Of a stretch of 64,000 bases of DNA, positions 31,795 to 44,911 are shown piece by piece; the stretch's first letter is position 1, and each line of letters starts with the position of its first letter. The DNA comes from Talaromyces rugulosus (lineage: Eukaryota; Ascomycota; Eurotiomycetes; Eurotiales; Trichocomaceae): contig NC_049566.1 in assembly GCF_013368755.1 (NCBI RefSeq), positions 3,968,001 through 4,032,000 of the forward strand, given 5' to 3'. Both the position numbers and the translations under genes were made by a program. The notes beneath the pieces are model-generated. The model was not told the DNA's origin. It worked only from the letters and a program-made list of their open reading frames with translations, and ran no database searches.

Positions 31795-33298
31795 CTAGAA
31801 ATAAGTACTAAGCAATCGTTTCAAAGGAGGCGCCATAATACTCAGTGTACTGAGTGTTGCCGTAACCCCGGTGAAGATGATCAATGTTCCATATCCAGTG
31901 CCATATCCTCCCTTCAAATCATTCATCCATGGGTAACCTTTGATCAAAGCTTCGCTCAATGGTCCACTGACCACGTTCCCGATACCGCGACCAGTCTCCA
32001 AAAATCCAAAGATGATGCTGCTTTCAGCCAACGGGTCTTTTCGGTGGACTGCATTGGTCACGGCGGGCCAGGAAGAAGTAAACGACCCAGCAAAGATGCC
32101 ATAAGTGATGCAAAATACGTATAGTGGAGTCAGTGTCACTGAAAATCCCCAGATAAAAAAGACAGAAAGGGCACTTCCGACGAGCGAGATAAGCGAGCAA
32201 GTCGTGGCGTCATAGCGGTCGGTCATGTGCCCCATGATGATGCATCCAAAGACAGATGCTAGGTTGAAAAGAATAACAGTGAGAGACGAGGTGAGATTGC
32301 TAGCTCCTAGGGAGCGGGCATAGCTGGGTAGATAAATAGTTGGCAGGAAAAAGCCGAGTGCTTGGATAACGTTACAAGCTTGATAGACCAGAAAGGTCGA
32401 GCTTTTTAGAAACCGAAGGTCGAATGGACGGAATCGAGATGATTGTGAGATTGGTAGTCGAGGCTTTACAAAGTATAGTAATGGCGCTGAAAGGAAAGCT
32501 AGAACAAGAGCGTATATCCGAAGTGTGGTCTTGAATCCGTAGGAGTTAAGGAGCCACTGTAAAACAATGGGTAGGATAACTCCTGATAGCCCGGTGCCCG
32601 CCTGAGTTCCAGTCAGCTGCTGTAATGAGGTAGGTATTAAACCGGGGGAAAGAAAGAAATACATACCCACATAGTGCCGAAAGCAAGACCTTTTTTCTTG
32701 ACAAACCACTCGTTCATAAAGATTATTGTTGGCGCATATCCAATATTCGCGCCAATTCCATAGGCTATGCCTTGAGAGAGAATCAAGTGGGTGATAGATG
32801 TCGAGAATGAACTGAGAGCCAACGAGAGACACATGATCGCAAAGCCAACGGGAGTTGCCCAGCGACGGAATCGAGGAACAGCGATCAACAGCGCAAACGC
32901 CAAAGGTGCCAAAATGTAGGATACTCCCTGTTCAATCGTGTTAGTCATGGCTGGTAAACAGGTTTCAAAGGCGGCACTGCACTTACCATTGCACAGGTGC
33001 CGATGATGGCAATATTGCCCGAGCCCTTGAAAGGCTCATGGCTGCTGTAGTAATCTTGGAAGATTCCGAAGGAGAACGTAAAGCCTTGAAGCATTCAGGT
33101 TAAAAGGATGTATTCATCTACTCTCGAGAACAGTGACTTACCCCAGACCAGAGCCTCAATGATGAAGCACGCTGCTAAAAACAGCCAGGCATCCTTCCCG
33201 CCGTCTACAGGTGGTAATTGGGGTGTTTGGCTTGCATCATCGGCTGGAGGGCTATCTACAGGCCGGAGGTTTTGCATTTCTCGCGTTTCGGCCTCCAT
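31795..33298 (-). CDS. MFS transporter, monocarboxylate-transporter-like (MCT/Mch family), 4 exons
   Basis: Membrane transporter of the fungal MCT-like family (Mch4/Mch5 relatives). Exon 1 (from 33298) is a soluble tail then WLFLAACFIIEALVWG. The next small exon reads FTFSFGIFQDYYSSHEPFKGSGNIAIIGTCAM, the MCT helix-1 loop pattern. The third reads GVSYILAPLAFALL...MNEWFVKKKGLAFGTMW, with the family's WF-x-K-R/K-G-LA motif. The last, starting AGTGLSGVILPIV, runs to the stop at 31795. Cargo in this family ranges from riboflavin to carboxylates and fungal metabolites, so it could export a cluster product, but that is only proximity. CCCCGA/CCCCGC runs lie just upstream (about 33374-33389). Confidence 0.87.
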
Positions 33299-33723
33299 AT
33301 TCGAAATCTACTGAATGTTGACGAAAAGCGTTGGAGAAAAATCATTCATGATGCTCAAAGAAAGCGGGAAGAATCCCCGAATCCCCGCTTTTACATAAGC
33401 TGCTGTTAAGGTGAACCTTGTCAACTAATCTTTGGGAGCGCAATTGGCACGATTAGTAGCTTTCCCTTTCCAAGATATTGTAAATTCCAGTTCTACCTGG
33501 TAATTGCCGCTTTCCAGACTCATCGAAGTAGATAAATTGAAGCATGACGTTTGGACTTCCGAAAGAGGACTAGACACGCCAAGCTTCGACCAGCCACCAC
33601 TTACAGGCTTCACTTTACATTTCCCTTTCACCTCTTGCAAGATCCGAGTAATTCGTTTATGAAACGACTACTACATTGTCAGTTCCATTAGTTTCATATT
33701 CAAGAAACAATAGAAATACGAAC
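33299..33723. promoter_or_regulatory. Divergent promoter region between transporter and PP2C gene
   Basis: About 425 bp serving both directions. CCCCGAATCCCCGC near 33374-33389 fits CreA-like GC-box content. No gene was seen. Confidence 0.35.
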
Positions 33724-35395
33724 ATGTTGCCTCGGGTAGCCGCTGGTGTTCGGCACTCGGCCAGCTGGCCATTTCGACGACTCCAGCCTGGATTGAACAG
33801 AGCCGATTGTCCACTATTATTTTCGAGCAAGGCTCGCAGCATTGGTGGCGCAAGAGGTCGACTTGATTCCACATTTTTTAATCGCAAAGTTAGCAACATA
33901 TCTGCTGGCGAGGGACGGAAGAGTGACTCACGCAGGCACTACTATGCTGTCGGCATTAGCGTGGCAGTTGTTCTGGCCATTGTCGGACCACGCTTTGACG
34001 AACTGAGATCTGAATTTTTAAATCGTTTCTGGCAAATAACTCTAACTTCACACTTTGTGCCTCGCGCACCTCCCATTGCGCAGGTGAAGGAGCCATCCGA
34101 CATAAAACAGGCTATCTATCCCGTGCTAGATCTCGACGCTGCTAATGCAAAGCTCAAAGCCAGCGAACAATCGTATAGCTCTGATGCAAATTCTGCTTTT
34201 GGGGAGAGCTCCGTAAGCAGATTTGATATCTTGAGACTCCCGAGTAATTCACCTTGTGAAGATGAATTTGCTTTTGATACCGTCGATGTTGGCCAAGAGC
34301 GGGATTGGCAATTTTGGGGCGTTTATGACGGTCATGCGTAAGTTACTTCCAATATAACAACGATATTTTCTTGTCTCATTTCGGAACAGAGGATGGGCGA
34401 CTTCTGCGCTCCTTCGACATTCCTTGATTGCCTATGTCGGTCGTGAAATAAGAGACTTGATGACGATGCAAGGCGGAGTAGCAACACCCGAAGCTATTGA
34501 TGCCGCAATCACGTCTGCATTCCTGAGACTCGATGGCGAGATCATAGATGATGGTCTCAAAGCTATGACTGATTCTCAAACACCCGGAGAAGCTGTCTCA
34601 AGAACAGCGCCTGCTCGGGCCGGCTCATGTGCACTTCTTGCGGTCCATGACCCAGTTAACTCGATTTTAAGAGTTGCTTGTGCCGGAGACTCGCGTGCAG
34701 TACTTGGCCGTCGACCACCCCCCGGAGGAGAGGGCAGCAATTGGACAACAATTGAACTCTCCTCTGACCAAACAGGATTCAACCCAGACGAATGCGCACG
34801 CCTTGCAGAGAACCACCCTGGAGAGTCTAAAATAATCGACCCTAAATCAGGACGATTGATGGGAATAGCAATTACGCGAGCATTTGGCGACCATCGCTGG
34901 AAATGGCCAACCGCGGCCATAGAGCGGTTCAGTAAGCATTTCTTTGGTAGTGGTGTCAGACCACACTATCAAACCCCTCCTTACATGACTGCCGAGCCAG
35001 TCATTACAACAACTCAAGTACAGAAGGGAGATTTTGTTATTCTCGCAAGTGATGGCTTTTGGGATCGCGTCACCAACGAAGATGCTGTCGGGTGTGTGAC
35101 TAAATGGATCAATCGCGAGTCATCATCGAAGAAAGGTGGATTATCAGAATGGAGCATCCACAAATCACAGGGCGTAGGATTTCCAGATGGAAAGGTTTCA
35201 CCTGATACATTCGTTGTGGAAGATGAGAACGTGGCAACACATTTGGTAAGAAATGCTCTTGGAGGGAATCGCAGGGAGCATTTCTGCGGTGAGCTGAGCC
35301 TGCAAAGCCCTGATTCTCGATATGAGAGGGATGATATCACTGTTCAGGTTATATTCTTTGGAGACGTGGGGAGGGCCCAAAGGGCACGTGTCTAG
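33724..35395 (+). CDS. Mitochondrial PP2C phosphatase (pyruvate dehydrogenase phosphatase-like)
   Basis: 539-residue metal-dependent Ser/Thr phosphatase in two exons (33724-34337, 34390-35395); the splice rebuilds VYDGHAGWATS. The N-terminus (MLPRVAAGVRHSASWPFRRLQ) is Arg/Ser-rich and lacks acids, which fits mitochondrial import. A hydrophobic helix (YYAVGISVAVVLAIVG, about residue 75-90) follows. Catalytic motifs: WGVYDGHAGW, SCALLAVHD, VACAGDSRAVLGR, IAITRAFGDHRWKW, VILASDGFWD and RYERDDITVQV, with the metal-binding Asp residues of DGH, SDG and DD present. The family dephosphorylates and re-activates the pyruvate dehydrogenase E1 subunit (Ptc5/Ptc6 in yeast). An in-frame Met 16 codons upstream is an alternative start. 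Likely housekeeping and outside the PKS cluster. Confidence 0.9.
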
Positions 35396-35708
35396 TACAG
35401 CTAGTTTTGTTTTCTATTTCTCTATTGGCGACTGGAGGATTTCCCTAGCATTTTATATTCGGCTGGTGAATAATCTCTGAAGAAGCAATTGTCAAGCTTG
35501 GCACTAGGTTATAGAACAAGAGGGAAAATTTTCATTCTTCACTATCGACTTTATTAGGCTAATGACAAATTATTAAAGTCAACGAAATGTGTTTGGTATT
35601 TGGGAATCAGAGACAGGCGATCAAGTAGAAAACGAAGCGGATGACAAATCATTAAGAAGAAAAGACACAACATTTGAATAAGAAAAACGGAAACGCGAAG
35701 AAAGATAA
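35396..35708. other. Convergent intergenic region
   Basis: AT-rich tail-to-tail gap between the PP2C gene and the polyketide synthase. No structure or gene seen. Confidence 0.5.
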
Positions 35709-38700
35709 CTAGCAATAGTCAGCCAACCAGGCCTTTAAAGCACCAATATTAGCGCATTCAATGAACAGCGAACTCTTTATGTCGAATCCTAGCTGGTCGC
35801 GGAATTTCTCTGCTAGGACAAGTGACAATAGCGAATCTACTCCAATAGATGCGAACTCAGTCTCGTCGTTTAGCTCGGAGATGTCCATGGATGTTTCAGC
35901 AGAAATCAAAGCTAATACACCGTCATCTTCTGCGCTTGCTGCAGCGTTTGATTGGGCAGTCTTGGGTGGTTCCTCCTTGGGATGTTCTTGCGTAGTCGCT
36001 GGTGAGGAAGCAGAAGCCTCTGCAACAACCGGCTGCGTAATCTCTTTCGGAGGCGAGGCCGTAGCAGTAGGGGTAGAAGCAACAGCCAAAGTCTTTTCTT
36101 TCTTAGGTCGGTGGGTTACTGCAGAGGCGGCCTTCTGTGTGTTGATCGGTTTGTTTAAATCTGTAGGATTGAACAGCTTTCCTAGCAGCAACCGAGGGAA
36201 GGTTCGGAACTGGATTCCTTCAACCAAACCAATAATCTCTCCATTTTGAAGAATGTACACGTCACCGGCATAGAAACCTGGCTCGGATTGAGGTACCATG
36301 CGTACGTACGACTGGTAGCTCTCACCACCTACAAGGGGCCGGGCAAACCTCATCGATTTCCAGCCCGGGGTGACGAAGAAATTGTTTCGAGGATCAGCTC
36401 CGTTGCCTCCATTCAGGATGAACCCAGCAATATGGGCCACGCTGTCGATATGGTGTGGAGCCACGGTCCAGGAGCCCCCTGCCTCTGTTGTCAGAGTAAC
36501 ATTCGCCGACGCCTCGAGTCCGTTCAAGACAACCTGTCGCATTCCGCGGTAGCGTTCTGCGTAATTGACCAGATTGGCAAATAGTGTGTATGCTAGATCG
36601 CGTGATAGGCGGTTAGCCACGCCCTCACCAGCAAGTTTATCGAGAACCTCGATCCGAGAGGTCACCAAGTGTGTGTGTTTGGACCAATCTTCGAGCCACA
36701 CTTCGTTGTCGCCGTACTCGATCTCCGCAGATGCAAATCCATCATCGAGCTCGCCTGTTTCTGGATCGACGTTGAACCACTCAAGCCTGACGGCCAGCTT
36801 TTCTTTGAAGTCGGTTGTTGCGACAATCTCGATTTGCTGCGGAATTGCTTTGTTCTTGCGCACAATAAGACCTTGGAGAACGTGCAGATTCTTCATATTC
36901 ATTCCAGGGCATTTCTTGCCCGGTCGAATACGTGACCAAAGGTAATTACCTAGTGTAAAGCCAACATCGGCGTGGATAGACTAAACATAGTAAGTATTAA
37001 TTGATTTTTACTCGTGCATAGGTGGGACAACCACTTACCGATGTGACAACTCCGTGACCATTCATACGATGTCCATTGGCGGCCTCCAAGAATTCTGGTT
37101 GCATCAAGTCCGATCGAATGACAAGGTATCCCGCGTCATCCGCGATTTCATCTTCAAGAACTTGATGAACAAGCGAAGTACGCAAAGTCGATGGAACTGC
37201 TGCGGGAACGACACTCTGTGAGGAAACCTGGTTCTTACTAAGCATCCAATCACCCTCATACTGAATCCAGTAACTCTTATTGTTCCAGCTGTACGCTGGG
37301 AGGTCGCTTAACAGCCTGACGTTCTTCTCAAACGGTGTATGCCATTCGTGCCAGTTGATATCGATACCCGCATTGTATAACGTAGACAGCATCTCCGACA
37401 TGCTAACGAAGTTATCAATTCCGCGCCGAAGAGTTGGGGCCGTGGTAGAAATTTCCGGGATGGCGTTTTTGATGAATTGCACAAACGTTGGTTGTGGTCC
37501 AATTTCGAGCCATATTGTCTTGGGATCCACAATACCGTCTTCCCAGGCCTTGTCCACGGCCGGAATAAACTGGACTGTCTCTCTGGTTGCTCGTCGCATA
37601 TAGTTTGCATTGACAGTCTTGCCATCGAAGATACATTCTCCAAGTGGTGAAGAGATAATAGGGACTGTTGGGGCTTTATAGACGGCAGCCTCGGCAGTTT
37701 TCTCAAACTCATCAAGTATAGGATCCATTTGAGGAGAGTGAAACGCATAGGGAACGTTCAGCTGGTGACATTGAAGACCAGCTGCTTCTAGACTGCCTCT
37801 AATACGCACAATTTCTTCAACAGTACTGCTGATGCATACCTCCTTCCGGCCGTTGAAGGCGGCAATATCATACACACCGCCGTTAGCGTGCTGTGCCACT
37901 TGGTCGGCAGTGCCTCGTACGGCACACATTGCGTGTGTATCCATGGCGCATTTTTGTTGGAGAAGAGCTGCCCTCCGGCCGGTGAGAAGAAGTGCGTCAC
38001 TTGCAGATAGAACGCCGGCAGCATACAGAGCGGCATATTCTCCTAGACTGGCTCCAATCACGGCGCTTGGCTTTATTCCGAGAGTGGCAAGGAGGCGGAC
38101 CAATGCAATACCCACACCCACCAGGGTCAAGTGATTAACAATGGGAGGGAATTTTTGGTTTTCGGTGTCCAATATGACAGGTAAAAATGATGGGAATCCA
38201 TGCCGTTGACTCACGGAATCGAGCTGTAGGATTTGAGAATTGAATCCAGGATGTTCCTCGAACAGCTGCTTGGCGATACCTGAATGGAGAGTTCCCTGGC
38301 CCGAGAACACGTAGGTTATGGCAGGTGGAACATTGGGAATTGGTCTTTGAGTTTCCGCCGATGGCAGATATGTTCGCAAAGCACTTTTGATGTCTGAGAT
38401 TGTTCTGCCGCTAACCGAGATACGGTGATTATGGTGCATACGTCGAGCTGTGGTTGTATAAGACAGATCAGCCAAGGGCGAATCGAGGTTAGCGGACAGA
38501 TAGTCAATAAGATGCTCAATATTGCTCTTGAAAGACTTCTTGCTCTTAGCAGTAATGGCAACAACAGCCCCTGCTCGAGGATCTGGTTCTGGACGATCAC
38601 GGATCGAAGGCTCTTCAAGAACAAGGGTCGTGTTGCCTCCAGCGGCACTGAAATTATTCACCACTGCATATCTTTTTCTGCTCGGGGATCTTTCCCAGGA

Positions 38701-41217
38701 GACTGTTTCCCAAGGGATTTGGACATTGAGCTTCTCTAGATCTGGAAATGCAGGGTTCAGTCCGGTTTTGACGCCAACATGTGGCGGGATACTACTGTGT
38801 TTGAATACCAGTAATGTCTTTATCAAGGCCATGACGCCGGCTGCTGCTTCTCCATGGCCTACATTTCCCTTAACTGCACCAATGGTCAACGGCGTCTTCC
38901 TCCGTGGATTGCTTGGAGCAAACACATTGGTCACAGACTCAATTTCAGTTGAGTCGCCTGCCTGGGTTCCTGTACCGTGAAGCTCGACAAAGTCAATGTC
39001 GCGAGCATCAAGGCCCGCACGTCCCAAGACAAGTCGGTACAAATCTGACTGTGTCGGTGCATGCGGGTGGGTAATTGAAATTGCCTCTGCAGAATGATTG
39101 GTGGCTGCTGAGCAGATAATACCGAGGATATTGTCATTATCTGCTTCTGCGTCAGGGAGCCGTTTCATTATTATCGAACCGACTCCATCTGCACGACAAT
39201 ATCCATCTGCGTTGACGTCCCAAGTCTTACAGCCTCCGGTCTTGGACAGGAAATGACCACGGCTTAGACCGGCGAAACCGTCAGAATTAGTCAAAACGTT
39301 AAGACCACCAGCAACAATCATGTCACTGTCCCCATTTTCTAGTGATGTGCAGGCAATTTGTATCGTCGCTGCGCTGGATGAACAGGCTGTATCGCAGTCA
39401 AAACTTGGCCCGGAGAATTTGAAAAAGTAGTTAATTCGCCCCGGCGCAAATGCCCGACACCCTCCTGGAATGAAATATGTGTCGACTTCTTGTCCAGCGT
39501 TGACTTCACGGTAATCATCACTGGCTTGGCCGTAGAATGTAGCAACACGCCGCTGGTTCGTTGATGGGGTGCGGTTGTACGAATATCCGGATTGTTCAAG
39601 GGCTTCATATGCTGTGGCTAAAGCAAGCCGATGCATAGGGTCGCATCCAGCAGCCTCTCGTGGTGACATGTTGAAAAAACCCGCATCAAAAAGACCTGGT
39701 TCGTTGATAAAGCAACCAAATGGGGTCAAGCTAGTGTTCCGTTTTTCTCCAGTTGGATCTGTATGGCTTTCAACATCGTACCTGTCTGCAGGGATCTTTT
39801 GGTGTACATCTCGTCCCTCAGCAAGAAGCTCCCAGTATAGATTAGTGTCATCGGCACCCCCGGGGAAACGGCATGACATTCCAATAATGGCAATTTTGCA
39901 GTCAGCCGTTCCAATAGGCTTGGAATGATCTTCTTCTGCCATCGACCAGCCCTGAAGGTCGGTAATATTCACAGTGCATGTCGGGTATTCTGCCTCTATG
40001 GCTGACATAACCTCCTGCGTCGCGTGATAGGAGTGAAGTGTGTGTAGCTGCAGCTCAGGTGTTGAAGCAGAGCCGACTCTCTCCACCACATACTGGACAA
40101 CATTCGACCATAGAACCGTTCCCGTCAATATTTCAGTGAGGACGCACTCGAACAGCTCGCGGGCAGTTTCTGCAGGATACGGCTTCCCAGTGCCCATTGA
40201 AATGAACGGAACACGGCCAATGCTACGTTCTAATACAGAAGCTAGCATGCCTCCAATAACCCTTTGGACATGGCTGTCATTGTAAATATGCGGAGCGTGA
40301 CAAGGACCCCCATATATTGGCATTGACAGGAACCGAGAGTATCGAAGTTTCTCGGAGAAGCGGAAAAGATTGCGTAGATGTGATGGTGGACCGCTCACAA
40401 GAGTGACTTCTTTTGACTTGAGACTTATGAAAATACGTGCAAGTGGAGGAATTTGCTATTTCCAGTTTAGTTAGGTATTTTCCATTCGTTTTATAGAATG
40501 ATCACTTACCATCTCCGAGTTAAAAATATCGAGCTCCTTCTGCACCGTCTCCGCACTCATTCCGTTGATTAAAGTTGCCCAGCTAGCTAGCTCCTCTCCG
40601 GGTTCTACAGCCTCGAGGTCATCCGCTACTTCACGTGTGAGTATTTCAAGACGTGTAGCAATGCGAATGACTTCGGCGCCTGTTACAGGTAGGTCTGACA
40701 AGGTTCGCGATGAGGCGACTGCTGCGCCCACCATGAGACCAGGTCCTACTCCTGTAAAGCATGATTGCCCCTTTGTGAAGGAGAACTCAGAGGGATTCTT
40801 GTCATAATAGCTTTTCACAATCAGTTCACGTTGACTCGTATTGAGGCACAAGAAGAAAGCTTACCCAATGACCAGGCCAAGTTGTGCCACAAGTACCATT
40901 AAAGAGTCCAACAATGCTCCCATGGACGATTTTCGTAGCTGTGGCAAATTTGCCAAGTCAAGAATATGTTCAAACGGAGGCAGACATGCCTTCAAGTGAT
41001 CTGGCAATTGACGCAGTTCGTCCCGTAGAGTTACTGTGGCAGCGTCCAAAAATTGGCGAAGAAACAAATGATCAACATTTTTGCTGCGACGACGCAGCAG
41101 TAGCATTGTTTTCCCTACATCTTCTGTTGGGTGCTCGTTTGGGAAATGGTATAACTTCAACTTCTCCGCACCAAGCATCGAAAACGAGGACGGAGAGCTT
41201 GAAGAACGGCTATCCAT
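35709..41217 (-). CDS. Non-reducing polyketide synthase, SAT-KS-AT-PT-ACP, no thioesterase
   Basis: 1788-residue iterative aromatic PKS in four exons (41217-40865, 40834-40510, 40455-37039, 36980-35709); exon lengths sum to a clean frame. Domains: SAT about 1-370, with GVGPG at the nucleophile motif (GxGxG, Cys lost) but the later GPCHAPH kept; KS about 410-835 (CKIAIIGMSCRFPGG, active-site DTACSSS, HGTGTQAGD, GNVGHGEAA); AT about 920-1240 (GASLGEYAALYAAGVLS, YAFHSPQM); PT about 1290-1610 (NGHRMNGHGVVTSS with the base His, HHIDSVAHIAGF with Asp); a Pro/Ala/Thr/Lys linker; one ACP at the end (FASIGVDSLLS, phosphopantetheinyl Ser). No TE/CLC, MT or reductase follows. Family knowledge: PKSs of this shape use a separate beta-lactamase-fold thioesterase, here at 47599-48593. 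Product class by analogy: a fused-ring acetate polyketide such as an anthraquinone/anthrone type. Confidence 0.95.
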
Positions 41218-42553
41218 AACGACATCAAAAGCAAGAATGGAAAGCAAAACGAATAGTGGTGCTCAATGAGATTCAGTGCGTGATAATAAACATGAAACCA
41301 TTTTAAGGTTTTGGTTCTTTATACGTTGATCGTCTGACCTATCGAAACCAGTGTGTTTGTTATTCCCGAGTGGGATGATTTCTCAATTGGTAGCTCCGGA
41401 TTTCGGAGTGGTAGTAGCCCGTTTTCAACTGATCAAAGACATACATAATCTGAGTCAATATACCGAAAAATCATCGTAGTGTCGTTCCATTCATTTGATT
41501 GTTGTGTGCATGAATTCCCAGCCAGCCACTTCCTCAGGTGAGGCAAAACCGATAGGCTTTCGGTGGCTAGACCCAATGGAACTCTGGGTACTTTCCGTAC
41601 CATGCATAAAAGCTGAAGACCGATAGTCAGATGTCCAGTCTAGATGTTGGATTGTATGTGCAGCTGAAGACTGGGATAAGAAAAGGTTTGAATGTAGGTA
41701 TGGCAAGGTTAGCATTTCGTTAGCCGGCTGCTACCATACGCACAACAGTTGCATATTAAAATTAACAAGCATCATTATAGACCGATGCATTATATGAATG
41801 GTCATGTTCAGAGATACTCACGACCCACTATTTCCTGTTTAGGAAATTTCGCAACATACTACTTTCACCTAGAGCACGGCAGAATCTCAATTCTGACCGG
41901 GTTGAAAAATGAATGATGCGCATTTTTTACACTTATCATTTAACCCCTGCTACAATTTTACTCAATCTTCGGTTGTACATCGAGATGTACTTTGTTGTAC
42001 CCCATCCGGTACACATGACATAAGTTGCACAAAAGGAACGAACAAATGGGAAGCTTTTCGGAGCTCTGTGATCACGAGGTTTCACATTGAAGTATTTTCA
42101 ATTGGGCTAGGCCATGTATGTACGCCATTGGGGATACAACTGGGGCGCTAATCTCATTAGTACCATATGTACTCTCGACACAAGCTCGGTCACTCTGTAA
42201 ACGGACAAATGAACGTTAAGTCCGCTCAAGGAATATCGTTTCTGTTATCAAATAGTCAGTCATCAATCTAGTTAGTTCGTATGGTTCGTGATATCTTAGA
42301 TTAGTCAAGTCTCGGACACAAATGGTTCGAGATTTGGGGAAAAGTCAATGTTTACTGAACACTGGTTCGCACATAGCAGACTTTATGTATATAATTCATT
42401 TTAATTAACTGGAAACTCTGCTATACCTACCCTCTTAACGACTATATTGGGGTTGTGCGCTCTCTAATCTCTAGTAATTATCGTGGTGATCACAGATGGA
42501 CTGGAAATTATTTTCGAACAATCGAGTAAAGTATCACCGGAAGTGATATTTCT
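41218..42553. promoter_or_regulatory. PKS promoter region
   Basis: 1.3 kb with no supported gene. At 41394-41408 it has CTCCGGATTTCGGAG, a perfect 5-bp inverted repeat with a 5-nt spacer that presents CCG-N5-CGG, as bound by some Zn2Cys6 factors. TCCCGAGTGGGA just upstream (about 41364-41375) is a second short palindrome. Confidence 0.4.
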
Positions 42554-44911
42554 CTAAGCTCGGCGCTGTGGGGACCAATTTTGCAGAAAGTGGGTGAGCT
42601 TTTCGGTAAAGCCTTTCCATGTAGCTTCATTCTGGCCGGCTTCTGCAGATGCATTATCCTGGGAAGTAGTACCATCTGAGGAATCAGAAACTCCCGCAGA
42701 ATTAATCGGGTTCTCAACGCCGTTCTTCCAGATTTTCCAGTCAATACTTTGGCCATCAAGCATTCCGTTGCGTCCGTTTGCGTATTCGGGAGGAACCTCC
42801 GGCCAGACATCGATACCATCCAGTATGGTCACCGCCATACCTGCGGCCAGATGTGTTTCCACATGACAGTGGAGCATCCACGGTCCGGGGTTAGTAACCT
42901 GGTACCGCATGACGATCCATATCGGTCCGTCGGCGAAACCCGTAACGAATGTGTCCCGAAAGTTAGGGTTGTCGAAGTTGAATGCTTCAGGCTGGGCTAA
43001 TCTTGCCTCCTCAACAGAGGAATAATTCCAGTCACCTTCCCCAGAACCGATTTGCCACATCTTCGTAGTATGCTTGTGTATGGTGTGAGGCGCATCCTTA
43101 TCCTGACCGGGAAACGACGCCACTTGAATGACAAGATCGACCCAGGATCCGTTCTTTGTCGTTACAACCAGACTATCGTTCTGTGCGGTGTCTGAATATG
43201 GATTATGAAGCAGTGGGTCGTATGCCGTGGTGTCTTCCAGCCACATTCCTCCGCCGCTTAGGGTATGCTGCCAGGCCTTCGACCATTTTGCAGTCCTGAA
43301 GACAAACAAAGTGTCGGCATGGTCAGCAAGATATAGGGGAGGATATGGCCGAAGATTATTGCGATCAAGCCAAATAACCGGTGTGACATTCTGCCCACCA
43401 TAATCAATGACCCCTTTTGTCTCTGTGAGATCTGGGACTCTGTTCTTGTATCTCAGAGTCGCAAAGGCGGATATGACCTGCGCATTACCATCGTCTGCAA
43501 CTCGGATTGTGTAGTCTTTTCCAGGCCTATCGAGTTTGATCAATGCAGCATACCTTTCTCCGGTAAACTGCAGCATAGCATCGACTTTTTGTGGCTCAAT
43601 GTAATGACCATCCACTTCATATATCCACATTTGATGCGCATCGATTGCGGCAACTGTTGCTTTGAACGTCGACGCGTCAATGAAATTTAAGCTGACCCAA
43701 CCATCGATTGGGTCAACTTCAATTATTTCGCGACTTCCCTCAGTAGAAACACAACCCTTGTGCAAATGAAGAGGTACTTTTTCTGGCTTCGCTATACGCA
43801 AGAAGTGGCGTTGTGTGGAGAAAACGTGAGGCAAGCACCTATTCAAGGGGAAAAAACACGTTAGATATTCACCGGATATTATGTGTCATACAGGTATGCC
43901 GTACCCCTTATCCGTAACCTCATGTGGGTATATCGCCCATTTAATGAACCTCATCGTATTCTCAATAAGGTAATCCTCTCCGGGGCAAAACAAGCTACCT
44001 TTTCCGTTAATAAGAATACTATCCACACAACTATCATTTGTCAACTACAGTATGTAACAAGCACTTGAAAGAAACAACCATACAATAGATTGATGTTAGC
44101 ATCATCTTCGGCTTCAAGATATTCCCAGGACTTGAATTGACTCCAGTCAGAAATTACCACAAACTCAGGCTTTTCGGTGGCTTTTTGGATCGCAGCGATA
44201 TCAACAGGATCCTCAGAAACCATGTGCCATGGTGTTGGGGTATCTTCCTTTGGCCTTTTCTATTGTCAGTGCATGTAATAAAAGACTATCCCAAGAGAGC
44301 CGCAGTTTTACCGAATGAAAATACCGCCGTATAGCCCATCCAAAATGGTCGACCTGGTGTGGGCATGATACCTGTAGGAAACATTAAAAATATTAGAGAA
44401 GCCTAATAAGAGGATGTGTAAGAATTCATACCAGTGCGTACCAGATGGAATCGCCTTGAATCGGTAAATGAAGCTTTCTCCTACTTCGATAGGTATTTGG
44501 GTCACTCCTGTGGCGCCGTCTGACCAAGGTGTTCCTAGTTGCCTGTTGTGAATCAATAACTATCCGTATAATGAGATTGAAAGTTCATTGTACTCAATCC
44601 CATGCCAATGAATGCTGGTGTTGAAAGGCATTACGTTGTGAACGAGAATCTATAGCCACACACACATTTCAAATCAGTATACAATTTTGTCGCTGAGAAA
44701 GGAACCAAGGCCATAGACTTACCTCTATGTCATCATCCTCTTCCCATATAAAATTCGGCCCAGGAAACTGGCCATTCATTTTCACCATCTCTCGTACTTG
44801 GCCATTGGGCGCCCCTTCTTCCCATGTCAAAGTAAGAACTTCGCGCACTACCTTGCAAAGTGAGACATGACAAAGTAGCAAGATGGGCAAGGCACGAAAT
44901 AGAGAATTCAT
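42554..44911 (-). CDS. Multicopper oxidase (ascomycete laccase-like), 7 exons
   Basis: 665-residue secreted oxidase that removes electrons from phenols and reduces O2 to water. Seven exons (44911-44723, 44649-44594, 44542-44432, 44371-44312, 44254-44084, 44030-43905, 43838-42554) sum to a clean frame. The signal peptide is [19 protein letters not shown]. Copper ligands: L1 SIHWHGI, L2 GTHWYHAHTR, L3 [10 protein letters not shown] (a variant of HPxHxHG: Pro to Thr, Gly to Thr) and L4 [14 protein letters not shown]. The [12 protein letters not shown] segment is a family hallmark. A Ser/Asp-rich tail follows L4. It lies between the PKS and a divergent fasciclin gene. Laccase/fasciclin pairs perform regio- or stereoselective phenol coupling of fungal polyketides (aurofusarin, sporandol, perylenequinones), so oxidative dimerisation of the PKS product is a reasoned guess. 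Confidence 0.93.

Noticed and set aside
36565..36945. Long plus-strand frames opposite the PKS
   Set aside because: Shadows of the PKS coding strand.
42320..42340. GGTTCGAGATT resembling a tRNA T-arm
   Set aside because: No acceptor or anticodon stem around it; chance match.
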